Below are positions 24,732 to 36,973 of a stretch of DNA of 64,000 bases, piece after piece (position 1 is the first letter of the stretch; each line of letters opens with the position of its first letter). A model generated the notes under the pieces. That model did not search any database. It was not told the origin of the DNA and worked only from the letters and a program-made list of their open reading frames with translations. This stretch comes from Annulohypoxylon bovei var. microspora (taxonomy: Eukaryota; Ascomycota; Sordariomycetes; Xylariales; Hypoxylaceae): positions 309,259 through 373,258 of the forward strand of contig MU405227.1 in NCBI GenBank assembly GCA_022836615.1, in the 5' to 3' direction. A program made the translations under genes and the position numbers.

Positions 24732-26161
24732 CTATACAGCTCTTCCGAATTCTATTCTATCCATATTGTGCCCCAAGCCATCGATGCCGATTCCATCATC
24801 AAAGCGCACAGTATTTCGAGCGTCAAAGCTAATGTGCACCTCTTGGGTCCTGGTGATCCCTCCAGAACCAGCCCAGCTCAAAGCTGTCTTATTGCTATCC
24901 TGGTCATTTGAAGAACGTAACATATGCGGTTGTTGGCCAACAAAAGGAGTCTGCCCGCTTATCCGTCTTGACCTGCGTCCCAGTGATCTTAACGCGCCTC
25001 TAACTGATCCCGTGTCGCGTACCCAAGCAACCGATTCTCTTATATCGCGTACGAGCACTCGAAGCACGGGGATAGAAGCAGCCATAATCGTTGTGGCCAC
25101 TTCAGCACTGCCCCATATGACTAAATTGCCTCCCTCATCTGTTTTATATGATTAATACACACACATATACTGCCAGAATTTCTGATGACTTACAAAAGAA
25201 GTCCTCGCCGTGGGGTTTCTGCAAGTAGTAGCACTTTATGATCGCAGTGGTACCAGCACTTGAATGAGCCAGTTAGCCATAAAAGCCTAACTATCTAAAA
25301 GATCAATTGTCACTCACCATATACCCATACTCATAGCGACGGCCACTCCAACTCTTTCTTTGGTTTTCATTTTGAGATGCCAAATAAGTGGCCACTATAA
25401 GATCAACGTCAGCGAGAGTCTTCAAAGAGAACAATTGTCTTGAAACGAATCTCAAGCAGCTTGATAAGGCTATCTATAGCCTAGCAACCTAGTGAGGCTG
25501 CCTCGAGATTCTAAAGGGTTCCCTTACTGGAAGTAGTGCAAGGACAAAATCCATCAAGGCCGAATACGCTGAAGAGAACATGCCGGCGATCATGTTGAAG
25601 TCGCGCAAGCAAACCCCTGGGAGAGTTTCATCCCATGACTTTGCCACGGGAGAGCATTGAAGGAAGAGGGAAAGCGCTCCAACTGTCATCAGAATATTCA
25701 TGGAAATGATGATCAGCCACAGGAATGTCCTCATCTTCCCTCTCATAATGCGCAGCAGCGTAACCGCGAAAGATGTTTTACTCCAGGAGATGGCCAACGT
25801 CATCAAGAAACCAACTATCGTCTCTCTTAAAGTCACGGAAACCTGGTTCCCAGGACCGTACTCCGCGACCGCATCTTTCGTGTGCTTTCCAAACCCTACC
25901 GCTACATTGATGCTGACCAGAATGCTGCAGACTAGTTGGACGGTCTGTAGGGAACGTCATTAGCGGGAGATCTCAGATTATATCATCAATGATCCATACC
26001 CAAGAGATGATGAGTAGGTAGTCATCATATTGCAGCGAGACGTGTCTCTTAAACTTGCAGTACAGGCGCAGGGACAGGAATGCACAGGCCAACGAACAAC
26101 AAAGCCACAGTCCAACCATCAGGTTGGGTCCCAGGTTTGGTACATCATGATCAGGATCCAT
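24732..26161 (-). CDS. Pth11-like integral membrane protein, fungal rhodopsin fold
   Basis: Seven-helix plasma-membrane protein of the large fungal 'rhodopsin domain' family related to the Pth11 receptor. Five exons: 26161-26000, 25944-25528, 25394-25318, 25258-25194, 25138-24732; introns of 55, 133, 59 and 55 bp, phases 0, 0, 2 and 1; 375 aa. Family landmarks recovered only after splicing are 'YDDYLLIISW', 'CSPVAKSWD', 'DFVLALLPWPLIW', 'RVGVAVAMSMGI' and the last-helix block 'EGGNLVIWGSAEVATTIMAASIPVL'. The C-terminal ~100 residues are a hydrophilic cytosolic tail. The start is the ATG at 26161, giving a short extracellular N-terminus before helix 1; upstream in-frame codons are not ATG. No CFEM domain is present. 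Ligand and pathway are unknown. Confidence 0.9.
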
Positions 26162-29100
26162 CTCGAGATACACGTTGTCGTTGACAAGGAGAATTTTTCA
26201 AAGGAGCTCCAGAGCGTGGGCCCCGCCCGCTAATAATAAGAGCCTACCAGTCGAGGGAATGCGTCATCTCGTAGGATGTTGAGATCTAAAGTTAACCCGC
26301 CAAAAGAATAACAATAACTAGACCTCCGCACATGTTTAAGGGAGTATATTTCATATATTGATAAGTATAATCCTGATTATAAATGGGAAGCGTTCCCCTC
26401 GTACCTTTCCTAAAGGCGGAGGTAGGCATATTCTTGTCCACGACGCCGATTACTACAAAACCTAAACGGAGCGATCACCAGATTCAAAGATATCGCTCCT
26501 TGAGCACACGGAGATAATATAACTGAAGGAACTGCTGATTGGTTTGAAGATATTCTTGTCACATTAAGGTTGGGTGCATTGCCGGCAAGGGTAAACGGCA
26601 TAAGTAACTGCATTCAGAGTATTATTGGCTAGCTAAGACCTTTTGTATGCCAACACCCGAGTCGATATTTTCGACTCCGGGGAACAAGAAACTCAATCCA
26701 ACGGCGAACCCGGGTTTTCAAGCAAGCCGAAGCTGGTAATCCTCCGGCTGCATTATATGTGGGCACTTGGCACTGAAGGATTATATTCTACGTTCCTTCA
26801 GGGGCTCTTTCGTAATAAACATCTGGCCATCTACGCTAATGCAAGGACCTACTGTCCCCAGTCGTTCTTAATCAATAAGCTTAAATGCACATGGGATGTA
26901 ACCCTACTTGCAAGTAAAGCCACGAAGATGCCGAGTTAATGTGTGTTCTACTTCGCCCATATGAAGCTGCCCCCTCTCCCAGGAGCAAGTTTACCTTGTT
27001 ATGAATATTAGTACAATAACTGACTCTTATTATGCCTTTCATGTGATATAACTATGCTTGCTGCAGTCGATTTTACTTGGCGAACTCTCTGTCATCGAGA
27101 TAGAGAGCGGATCTGTCCGAAAATAACGATATTTCTAGTTAGATCTGTCACCGAGTTGCTATAGATCATAGTTTCTGCGAAGGTCAAGGATCTAATATGT
27201 TGAAGACTACAATTCCCTTAAATTCCCTTTTATAACAAGCACAGGATCTAGTAATATCTCTTCTTCCCCCTTAACAGATAGTAGCTTAAGTCTACACTAA
27301 AGCTACCTGGGTACCTACCGACCTACCTAGGTACACAGTCAAAAAAATAAACACGAAATTACGGATAAAAGAGTTCCAAGATTACAGATATTTCTCATTC
27401 TGAACAGAAAGTCATAGTTATATCACAACATGTGTCCCACTCTCAAGCGAAATGTTTAGTGGTGTGTCCATGGTATATCGTCCTCGACTAAGGTTATGAT
27501 TCATAAATCGATCACCATTTGACGTATTTTTTGTCACTAGGAAAAAGACATGTGTTGGACAGTGGAAATATAAAGATTTCAAAGTTAGTATGACTGAGTA
27601 GGTATGTGATTCTGTAACCCCTTATTTTTCCGTTGTTTCTCTATATTCTTCAATAAAGCATCGTACAATGATACTATGAATCCTATAATACTAAGACCTC
27701 AGTATCTTTTACTCATAGTTACCTATAAAATGCCATCTCGATCCTTCCATACCTACCTGATATATATTACAATAACATACCTATGTCATGCTTTAACTCT
27801 AAATCCAGCTGTCGTTCTTTATATCTTAATATCACACATACTTGCGCAACTATATCCCTTCAAGATCCATTAAATGGCGTCATAGATATTCTTATAATCC
27901 CCTTACCGACTAGCGCATTGGTTCACGAAGGTATTAACGTTTATTCGTTTAATTTGTGCAAAGTTTTTATATAACCGCTCTCTAAAATTTTCGTTATACT
28001 ATCTGAGTTCATCATATATTTTGATTTGTACCTAAAGGGTTAATTAAGAGATATACTGCGCTATTTAAGTAATACACATACCTAACTGAAAGACGTGGAT
28101 GAGCGTGATTTCCTAAACATGTCCTTACTAAATCGAAAAATTCGCCGCACATAAACTTAGGAGGTAAGTCAGATTATATATTAATGTCGACTTACCCCAT
28201 CCTTGGGCACCAAAATCCTTTCAACACATTCCGTCTAATTCTTAAACTTAATAACATCTAACTGAACCGAGTAAAATCACCTCGGTGAATGTCTACATCA
28301 TACTATATTAACACCCGTTCATTTAAGTAAAGCTGTATATAATAGCATCGCTAATACTTATTATTCGTCGTTCTTTTTATTCCCAAATACGTCGTCGGGG
28401 GCCTGTTAATTTCTGCCCCTGTACCCGCCTCAGATACGTTTGAGCCATTCTGGTACTTGCCTTCCCCTGGTATTATCAACTTCTATCTTCTTCCGTTACT
28501 ACCACCCTTTGTTACGACCATCCCCGTACTTACCTAGGTATTCATACTCTTCCTTGCTGTCGCCTTTACTGGCACCATTACATGGTTTGCCATCATTAGG
28601 ATCAGGAATCAACCACTTATTCGAGAAGAGAATTGAGTCGAAACATTGACCCGAGACCCACTCGACCATAATGTGCATTATTCACACATCATATCACACA
28701 ATGTGTGTTCTATCATATCTTCACTGCCTTAAATGTGGCTCCATAAACGACCATGGCATTCTCATATACGAAGACATCAAGATGCAGACAAGTAATATTC
28801 GATTCCGAAAGAATAGGACCTAATATCATTCCGACTTTGTGGAACTGGCTATGTCTGACAGACGGAAAACAAGCACTTGCCACCGAGTACCTACAGGCTT
28901 CCTCAACAAGCCTTGTTCTACATGGAAATGTATGTATTCCAATTTGTCGTTAAGTGTAACTAGGATTAACCATCTATCGCCTGTACAGTCTCTCAAGCAG
29001 AAGCAATGTTACTCCTGCATTATCATCATACATGACACAGGCTTGGAACTGGTCAGATGATCCCGGCAGTGGATCTGAGGCTCAACTTCAAGATATGCTG

Positions 29101-30850
29101 GCACCTGAGTATCATGGAACAGACGAAGAGATGTGGAACTATCTGAACGGACCCGCAACAGCTCTGTCTGCAAGAGCGAAAGTCATCATGAGCTATTCTG
29201 CGCAGGTTGCAGACGACAGGTATATATCCTCTCCGTGGTATGAGGATGTGTGGAAGTTCCATCACGGACTGCTGGCATCCCCTGCCGGGCTCGAACCGGC
29301 AACCTCTAGATTGTGTTATTGCTTCAAGGCACAGCGCGCGTTGATTTCTGGGACCAAGAGGCAATAAATATTGTCTTGTCAGACATCTATCCCCCACATA
29401 AGACAGAGTTTCCAGCCTTGATGGAAGACGGCTGAAAAGTCAAGACTGGGGTAACATTTGAGCATGTCTCGATTTACGAGCTCGGGGACAATTCTCTTCC
29501 TTATAACATCTCACGAGGAAGCTTTCACAACCTTGTCACAATGGGACCGTCTTGTTGCAATTACTTGCGGCTCCATTCCGACGATCATTGCCCCTCCTAA
29601 TCCCTTGGACTTCAATAAGGTCACTATCGAGGTCGCTATCCATAGCGAGTCGTCGCCTTGATTTTATTCCCGTCAAATACATCATTAATCCGCCTGAATT
29701 GGGTAACACCAGGGTACAAAAGTGAGTTCACTCCGAGGATAGTCTGGGTTTCACTATTTATGGGTTGTTTACGTTCCACAAGTCAAGAATCACCTATCTT
29801 CCTGCTTATCCCATCGTCCAACCCGCTTACCACGCCTAGTGATTCATACGGCTACACAACCCATGCCGACGCACATGTCGTAAGCTCTGTTCATACCATC
29901 GAGACAGACAAGCATGCTGGCTATTGGTGGACATGGTCGTTCAACTGGGTTGCGCGAACATTCGGAATCCCTCGCGGACGTGCGCAGATCTCGAGAATGG
30001 GTTGACTCCTCTCATACCAAGATACCTAGTTTCCTACTACTGATTTCACCTCGCCTCGCCCGATATATAACGTTGCAGCATTTCAGAAACTTCGAGTCAC
30101 ATAGCGTCGCAAGTCGTTCGAGCTCGAAGATATTATTACTTCATTATACTGGAATATTGCGCGCTTAATTCTTCTCGTGTTCGGCAGATATCCACCACAA
30201 CTCTCTCGGGAGGCATTTTCTAATGCCATATATTGCTGCCGCAAACCTATCTAACTTTTGTATCATACATTCTATCGTGTGTCCTGAGATGGCTAGACAA
30301 TTGCGGTTTACGATGAATGGTTTTATCGTATACGGATCAAACAGCGCCTTCCCTTTGGAAGAATTGGTACGAGGAATCTATGCCGCACAATGAGGACGAC
30401 GAAACGAAATTTCTGCCAGGAAATATTGGACAGTCTCAAAAACGCCTCTTCTTAGAATTAAAAGACTAACTAGCTAAGAAAAGATTAAGAATAGAAAAAG
30501 ATTAAATGAAAGTTAAATAGGAAGTATTAGGTTTCCTTAAAGAAGCTGCGGACATCCACGCAAGGATCCTAAACGCGGAACAACAAATCTAAGGAATCGT
30601 TGATGAATTTTTCCAAGACCTAAAGGATAACAAAAGAACAACAAGAAAATCTGGGAAGGCTTTTGCAAAACATTTAAAAATATTATTATAATTATAAAAG
30701 GAGATTTGGGATGACGAAGAAGAGGAAGATGACGAGAATAACTTGTGAAAGAGGTTGAACGAGGACGTTCAGATCTTTCTCTGGGAGGGGGGGAATCTGA
30801 AGACCATCTGGGAAGGATACTTTCGGAAGAAGGAAACCGCAGCCCGGCCA
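26162..30850. other. AT-rich gene-poor stretch
   Basis: Nearly 5 kb without a supportable gene. Open frames are short, overlap on both strands and lack splice context. At 29032-29277 a plus-strand frame has protein-like composition ('DEEMWNYLNGPATALSARAK', 'SSPWYEDVWKFHHGL') but no start, family match or continuation, so it may be a decayed gene fragment. TACCTAGGTA palindromes occur near 27310-27335 and 28528. Composition and broken frames suggest degraded repeats. Confidence 0.5.
29278..29345 (-). pseudogene. tRNA-derived fragment, degenerate
   Basis: On the minus strand, 29278-29312 reads as a tRNA 3' part with a perfect T arm (GCCGG-TTCGAGC-CCGGC) preceded by a variable-loop-like ATCTAGAGG and followed by AGGGGATG. 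No 5' acceptor strand that would pair with it is found upstream, and the anticodon region does not fold well. I read this as a tRNA relic or a tRNA-derived SINE piece. Confidence 0.35.
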
Positions 30851-31055
30851 GATCTGGGTGGATGGAGACGATGAAGAGTGGAAATCTTTCGAGATTGAGG
30901 AGCTTCTGAAGAGAAGAGTCAATAAGGCAGGAGGAAAACACACCCTCGAATATTTGGTCCACTGGAAAGGTACCCATGTATCTTGCAATTATTTGTCGGT
31001 CAACGAACGATTGGAAATTTGGAATCAGCATATAGTCGACTGCCAGAAGATCTGA
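30789..31055 (+). pseudogene. Chromodomain end of a Ty3/gypsy-type retroelement, relic
   Basis: The plus-strand frame through 'GRRKPQPGQIWVDGDDEEW' and then 'IEELLKRRVNKAGGKHTLEY' and 'YLVHWKGT' to the stop at 31055 has the order seen at the C-terminus of chromovirus integrases: a Pro-rich linker, an acidic residue run, then a chromodomain with the YLVxWKG core. The usual 'TWEP.ENL' follow-on is weak ('CNYLSVNERL'). No integrase or reverse transcriptase frame survives upstream, only AT-rich, lysine-rich sequence from about 30420. A solitary decayed copy is the best reading. Confidence 0.6.
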
Positions 31056-32504
31056 CGGGTATAACTGCTTCCCACTGGTTCGAAGGATCTTGTTGCTACT
31101 ATGTCAACAACTATTGTTATGTAATAATAATTCCAACGATGGCGAGAAGATAGTATCTAATGAGATACCCATGGGGTAACTTGCTGGCGTACGCTTGCCT
31201 GATAGGCAGTACGTGCTGAAGATCAACATTGCAACAACGACAGCCATTGGTCCCGGCAAACGCAACACCACCAGTGACTCCGGCGAAACGCCCGCGACAA
31301 CGCAAGTGAGAGAACCACGGGGACGTTGCTTTTCTCTCTTGTTGGGGGGGCAGATGTGAGACCTTGTTGCAAAGCAAGAGCTTATTGATTGCTGCGAAAA
31401 CGATCGACATTGAACTCAGCGTTGAGGTCATCAAAGGCTTACATTCCGAGATCAACGCTAAATTCCATGCTATCACTAACTGACTTGACGACTAACTAAG
31501 GATTGAAGTCAGCCGATCGGGATATTTGTATACGTCGTATATAAGTCCTGATGGAATACGTTGCCACAATCTTTTATCCAATCCACGGAGGCGCTAGAAG
31601 AGGAGGGCAATGCCTCCGAGGACATAGTTCACGGTGTGCCGCTCTACTTTATTTAACTTAGCAGCTTTGATGCCTGGGAAGAAACTCTGGAAGGTGCCAG
31701 ATTCATGCGACTTCGGAGGATTGCAAAGTACTAGACAAAGCCTGTACTTTCGAAATGTCCTTTCCTTGGTGTGTCTTGGGAGCCTTAGAGTCTTAGACGT
31801 ATTCGAGTGGGAAATGTCGAATGGGAGAAAGGAGATTAGGGTACCGGAGCGATGTGAATTCGCACGCCAAGTAGGAATAGTGGTATGGTCTAATTTGAAG
31901 GCGTTCTATGTTCTCTAATTGTATAATGTGTTTATACTTCGTATTCTACTTCCTCTAGCAGCGCCTGCATTATAATTAGTAGTATTAGGATGAACTTGAT
32001 TGAAGACTTGAAGTTGTAAATAAAGTCAGATGATCTGAATCAAGCCAAGGCGGCTCTGTGGCGTTAAGGGATGCTTATGAGTGGCTGACACAGGCTACCC
32101 AGCCACAGCTAACGTCAGAGAGCAGCTTCAGGCTTCAGCTATTAACTTCTAAGCACGCATCTGCGACGCCGTAACTTCGATGTAACCTTATCGACCCACT
32201 CACTTCTTGGATACACGTAATGGGTGGCCGTCATCGTCGTGCATGACCTTTTGCGACACATCTCTCATACTCAGCTTACAGGCAGCCGTTTTATTGAATA
32301 CATAATAAGACCACATCTTCCTATTTTCCGATTTCTAACGGAAGTGCACGCGAGAGTCACCTCGAGTGCTACCATTCCTAACCACAAGACGAAAGCTGCT
32401 TCTGCGGCTCTGAGGCGTTGAATCAGGGCCGCCGGGATACCTTCCATACTCCACCTACTGTGTGAAGAGTTGGGATAGCTCCAACCGGAGCTTTTTTTAT
32501 CAAG
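31056..32504. other. Intergenic between the retroelement relic and erd2
   Basis: Open frames at 31117-31476 (-) and 31634-31918 (+) are intronless, short and unrecognised. They may be debris of the same repeat-rich region. The last 300 bp include the erd2 promoter. Confidence 0.4.
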
Positions 32505-33792
32505 ATGACTGCGTGGAATGTCAGTAAAAATATCTGCCCTTCCATAGTTACAACATCGAACTGACAAGGCTTGACTTGTAGATATTCCGAATACTAGCAG
32601 ACTGCTCGCATCTGCTATCGAAATGTATCCTAATCTTCGCGATCCATCGAAACCGGAGCGCTGAAGGTACGTAACCCTTGCCTCATCTCGAAGCTTACGT
32701 CAACTAACGTATGTTCGAAGGCGTCTCCTTCATCACCCAAGTCTTCTATGCGATCGTCTTCTGCACGAGATACACGGATTTCTTCCACGAGAAGTCGAGC
32801 TGGAACTATTTCTTCAAGCTATTCTATGTCCTGTCCTCCTTCTATATTTTGGTGATTATGCGATGGCTGTACCCGCGCACTAGAGAACGCGAAATATCAT
32901 GGAAGCTGGGCGCCGTCGTCCTGATGGGCTCGCTGTTCATCTCCCCCTTCACGATGTTGATATTCGACAAAGGTGAACTTTGGGGTTTCTTTAGGGTTAG
33001 TCCAAATACCCCTCACCCCTCTCCTCTAAGCAGTCCAAATAGTCTGCGCTGAGTAAATAAGCTGACACGACAACTTAATAGTGGATGTACGACTTCTCCC
33101 TAATTCTCGAATCCGTCTGCGTGCTCCCGCAACTGCTCCTCCTGCGCCAGACCACCGTACCCACCGTCATCGACTCCTTCTACCTCATCGCCCTCGGGTC
33201 CTACCGCGCGTTGTACATTCTTAACTGGATCGTGCGCGGGGTCGACCCGTCGGACTCGGGGGCCGGCGCGGTGCAGATCGTCTTCGGCGTGATCCAGACA
33301 GCGCTATACGTCGACTTCTTCTGGGTGTACTACACGCGGCAGCGCGTCAAGCTGCGGGCCGGCGGCCTCGTCGACGCCGACGACATCCGCCGCGGCTGGC
33401 TGCTCAACCGCATCTTCGGCAACAAGCGCTTCCAGGCCGCCGACGCCGAGGACGAGGAGAGCGCACCCGCGCTCGGCCGCAATGGTGTAGGCGGGGCCGC
33501 GCAGCAGCGCCGCAGCAAGTGGGGCGCTAGGGGCATCTCGATCTCTGCCGACGAGGGCGTTCACGAGGCCCAGCAGGAGGGCGTGCGGGACCATGATAGC
33601 GATGACGAGTTCAACGACTCGGCACCTGATGCCAGGATGCGGGATCCGGACGAGCTGGCCCGCGTTCTCGACGATGACGATGAGGAGGACTCGGAGGAGG
33701 ACTCGGATGACGAGGGCCTGCCGGAGCCGGCGCCGAAGGCGAGTAAGAACTCGAGCGGTGTTAGCAACGGCAGCGAGTGGCGGGATAACTAG
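32505..33792 (+). CDS. erd2: ER lumen protein-retaining (K/HDEL) receptor
   Basis: Seven-helix Golgi/ER receptor that binds C-terminal HDEL-type signals and returns resident ER proteins by COPI vesicles. Four exons: 32505-32519 (15 nt, 'MTAWN'), 32582-32666, 32721-32995, 33082-33792; 361 aa. The first exon was found from the GTCAGT donor and a CTGAC branch site; it restores the family N-terminus 'WNIFRILADCSHLLSK'. Family blocks are 'GVSFITQVFYAIVFCTRYTD', 'WSWNYFFK'-like, and 'LESVCVLPQLLLLRQT'. The third donor is GTTAGT, weaker than the rest. The helical core ends near residue 230. A hydrophilic tail of about 130 residues follows, ending in runs of Asp/Glu ('DDDDEEDSEEDSDDE'). Yeast and animal receptors lack such a tail, but long tails are known in filamentous fungi. 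Confidence 0.93.
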
Positions 33793-35026
33793 GTTAAGCT
33801 TAAGAGACGCGGTATCCGTAGACGACGTTTAACGGCTATGAGACCGAGACGAGACGAATCTCTGTTGTAACATATTCACGGGTACGAGGGTAGCGAGGGA
33901 AGGAAAATGCTTGATCCATCAAGCTAAACTGCTAGGTACACTGACGAACAATGGGCCGAACTTCCACGTGGTGGCAGCTGTGGTGGCCGCTGCCCCGCAA
34001 CATTAGGTATCTATCTTCAAGGGGGGTAAAACTCGGGCGTTGCCTAGGTGTCCGATAGAAGGGTTATAAGGAATAATAAGTGTCAACTGTCCAAGCCGAC
34101 CCCAGAGACCTACTCACTTGGGTACCTGAGTGACTTGAGGCCAGAAAAAGACTCCACGAGAAGAGTTACGTGGCGGACCGGTACTGTCGCCCTTTCCCAT
34201 CCAGGATTGCGCACGGCCGTGACTTGACGCTAAGACCTTCCATGAGAACTTTTCGTAGGTTCTGGATTCAAATGCATTTGGAACTGAGCTTTTTTGTGTT
34301 TTTGTTTTCTTTTTCTTATTTCTTATTTCCATCTGGGAATATGGACGGACTTCTTGAAATATGAACGTCTCCTCTTATACTATATAGGTATATATTATAC
34401 TGTAAGGCTAGCTGGCACAACGGAGGTCATCTGAGGCGTACGGTTTACGTGCCAAGGGAGTCATGGATTTCTCATATCACAGAATTATTTGTTTGAAAGG
34501 GAGGATAGCTAGTTCGCTCGCGTTTTCTCGGGTTTCCTAGGATGTGTATGTACTCATGCATTCCGTTGGTCTCTCCCATCGAAATACAATACGAAATGGT
34601 TTGCATACTAGATGGACACTTGTCATAATAGACTGCTTCTAATGCTAAGGTGTCTTGTATGTATACATGCTTAACGAATGCTGGCTACCTACCTAAAACT
34701 TCTAGTCTAGGAGATTCTACCCTTTACCTAGCTCAGTGTTTAATCCAGCCGTCCAGCGTATTTCTAGATATCTCTCGTCATGCTCACTAATGTGCCTATA
34801 TATATATATATATATATATATGCGTGTAGATCAACGTCAAGATCGTCACCTATTTTCCATCTCTATATATATTATACATGCTTTGAAACGCGAAGGAATA
34901 TTCCAACCCATATGTCTGCCCTTTCCAGATAGGTCACGCGCCATATATAATATATGACCGAGTGCTAATATAAGCTGACAACATCACCCCAATAAGATGG
35001 ATCGCTAACCGCGCATCACTGCCTAA
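33793..35026. other. Intergenic with a TA microsatellite
   Basis: Convergent 3' flanks. A (TA)12 tract lies at 34797-34821. No gene supported; short frames at 34114-34364 are opposite-strand overlaps. Confidence 0.5.
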
Positions 35027-36973
35027 CTAGGGCGCATGCACGATCTGCCAATGGGCTCTCAAAAGCGCTAGTCCGCCGCCCTGGGTCTCGACCGTCCTAC
35101 CGCGCCCGCGCGTATTCGGATCCTTTGCCTTTGCGTCCGCCTCATTGGCCCCACGCTTCTTGAGCTCGCCCATTGGCTCGTCTTCCGTACTAGCTAGCGG
35201 TTTTTGTGCTTGATCTTTCTCTACTAACGGCATATCCACTGGCCCATTACCATTGCGAGGAGGCGGCGCTCGCCACGTCGTATCGTTCGGGACGCCGTAA
35301 TTGCGGTAATCGACACCGTTCGTCGCGTGCGGCACCCCGTCGTCCGCTATGCTGGGCCACGGGCCAGTCCAGTGGCCCAGCAGACCGGCCGTCCACCACT
35401 GTCCGAACCTACCGTCTTTATCGCGGGTGCCTAGCGCCGCGCGCGCGTTGTGCTTCAACCATCCGCCATACGCGGCGCAGGCACCGGCATGCGAGTCGCG
35501 GGCCGCTGTGAAGGCTCGCGTGTCGACTTTGATGTTGTCGGGGGCGGGAGTGGGTTCGGTTAGCGGCGCGCAGAAGCTAGTTAGATGATGGAAGAAGATG
35601 CCCTTGAAGGTTTGCCCGTCCTGGCTGCAAGTCCCGCTTGCGTCGCAGGGGTCCTCCATGACGCCTGCACGACCGAGGCCGTGCCATTTTGGAAGGCGGC
35701 CTGGGCGAAGGGTCAAGATATCGTCGACGGGCGAGTCTGAGGCGAGGTCGTAACCGCTTGCCCTGATCACGTTTTGGATCAGCTTATGGCCATCCGAGAG
35801 AAATGACGAGGCGCCTGTTGCTTCCCAGAGCCCGCGAATTCCGGTGAGGAGAACGCCTTGGTTGTACGATAGGACCATGTTGTTCCGCTGGTCACACTTC
35901 GTGTTGTTGTTCCCCATGTCGGTGTACCCGCTAATATGAAACCCATCTGTGTACAGGCCTTGGCTGTCTGTCATATTAGAACCGACGAGCCATTTGTAGC
36001 CTTCCACGGCGGCTTTCAGATATCTCGCATCCCTTGGACCACTGCGTGTGTGAGGGGTGCTGTCATCAGTACCCCTAGGACCGTAGAATGGTGACGGATT
36101 ATCATCACCAGGGAAGTTTAGGTACATCGATATAGAAGCCGCGATAAATAGCTCGTTGGTAATTGCATTTTTATATGGTAGCAGGCGCGGATTCCACACC
36201 ATTCCCCCTCCACACAGCTTTGTGTCCCATCCGAGAGATGCCAAATCCCAGAATACGCGCGCGCGGTGAGCAAAAGCAGGAACCCACATCTTTCCATGAT
36301 AGGTCTGGTTGAAAAAGGAGTCACTGAGCCTCGGGAAACTATCCACCTCGGGCGTGGAGACCTTGTCTTGGAAATCCGACTTGAAGTGCAAGTTGCTATG
36401 AACGTTCACCAGCTGGATGGACTCGAGCCAGCCGAGTACCACCCAGAGGATATCGTCATAGGCTTCGTTCCGAATCGCAAAAGCGTCTTGTCCAAAATAG
36501 TATGCTGTGATCTGGGCGAAATACTTGTCGACCAGATTTGTCTGTAGCTTCCAGTCCACGAAGCTTTCCCAATCCGAGTTGAGATGGACTAGGGCCTCAG
36601 AAAGACTGCGTACGGCGCCCGAGACATGAGTTCCCATGACGGCAGCCGTCCAGTCGATCGCCTCAGGCCAAGTTCCGAGCCACGGCGCAAAATGTTCTGT
36701 CTGCATGACATGCATAGCGTCGAGAACATCAGCCAGAGCATTGAAGTTCGGCGAACGAGATCCATTGTCCTTATCCTTTGCGATGCTCATAACATTGGCA
36801 GGCAGGAAACTTTTCGGTGCAATTGGGTCACATATCTTGGCTGTGGTGAAGAATATTGGACATTCTTGCACCAGCGATGCTCCGTCCACGCCCGTATCAG
36901 ATAGCCTGTAAGCAGCGCTGCTGAGAGACAGGGCAAATATGAGACATATAACGTGGACGAATGACGGAGCCAT
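35027..36973 (-). CDS. Secreted glycoside hydrolase family 76 (endo-alpha-1,6-mannanase-like)
   Basis: Predicted to act on alpha-1,6-mannan of fungal walls; fungal GH76 members (Dfg5/Dcw1 type) are thought to help anchor GPI wall proteins, others degrade mannan. A single exon encodes 648 aa. I start at the ATG at 36973, which gives a standard signal peptide ('MAPSFVHVICLIFALSLSSA'); a further in-frame ATG at 37051 would add 26 mostly hydrophobic residues. The paired catalytic Asp of GH76 is visible as 'EAYDD' (Asp173-Asp174). Other landmarks are 'LCGGGMVWNP', 'YKNAITNELFI' and 'YNQGVLLTG'. The last ~80 residues are hydrophilic and charged with no GPI-type hydrophobic end, so secretion rather than anchoring is likely. 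Confidence 0.88.
   Translation of the reverse strand: MAPSFVHVICLIFALSLSSAAYRLSDTGVDGASLVQECPIFFTTAKICDPIAPKSFLPANVMSIAKDKDNGSRSPNFNALADVLDAMHVMQTEHFAPWLGTWPEAIDWTAAVMGTHVSGAVRSLSEALVHLNSDWESFVDWKLQTNLVDKYFAQITAYYFGQDAFAIRNEAYDDILWVVLGWLESIQLVNVHSNLHFKSDFQDKVSTPEVDSFPRLSDSFFNQTYHGKMWVPAFAHRARVFWDLASLGWDTKLCGGGMVWNPRLLPYKNAITNELFIAASISMYLNFPGDDNPSPFYGPRGTDDSTPHTRSGPRDARYLKAAVEGYKWLVGSNMTDSQGLYTDGFHISGYTDMGNNNTKCDQRNNMVLSYNQGVLLTGIRGLWEATGASSFLSDGHKLIQNVIRASGYDLASDSPVDDILTLRPGRLPKWHGLGRAGVMEDPCDASGTCSQDGQTFKGIFFHHLTSFCAPLTEPTPAPDNIKVDTRAFTAARDSHAGACAAYGGWLKHNARAALGTRDKDGRFGQWWTAGLLGHWTGPWPSIADDGVPHATNGVDYRNYGVPNDTTWRAPPPRNGNGPVDMPLVEKDQAQKPLASTEDEPMGELKKRGANEADAKAKDPNTRGRGRTVETQGGGLALLRAHWQIVHAP

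Noticed and set aside
29032..29367. Protein-like frame on the plus strand
   Set aside because: It has no supported start or upstream exon and runs into the tRNA-like segment antisense; treated as a possible decayed fragment only.
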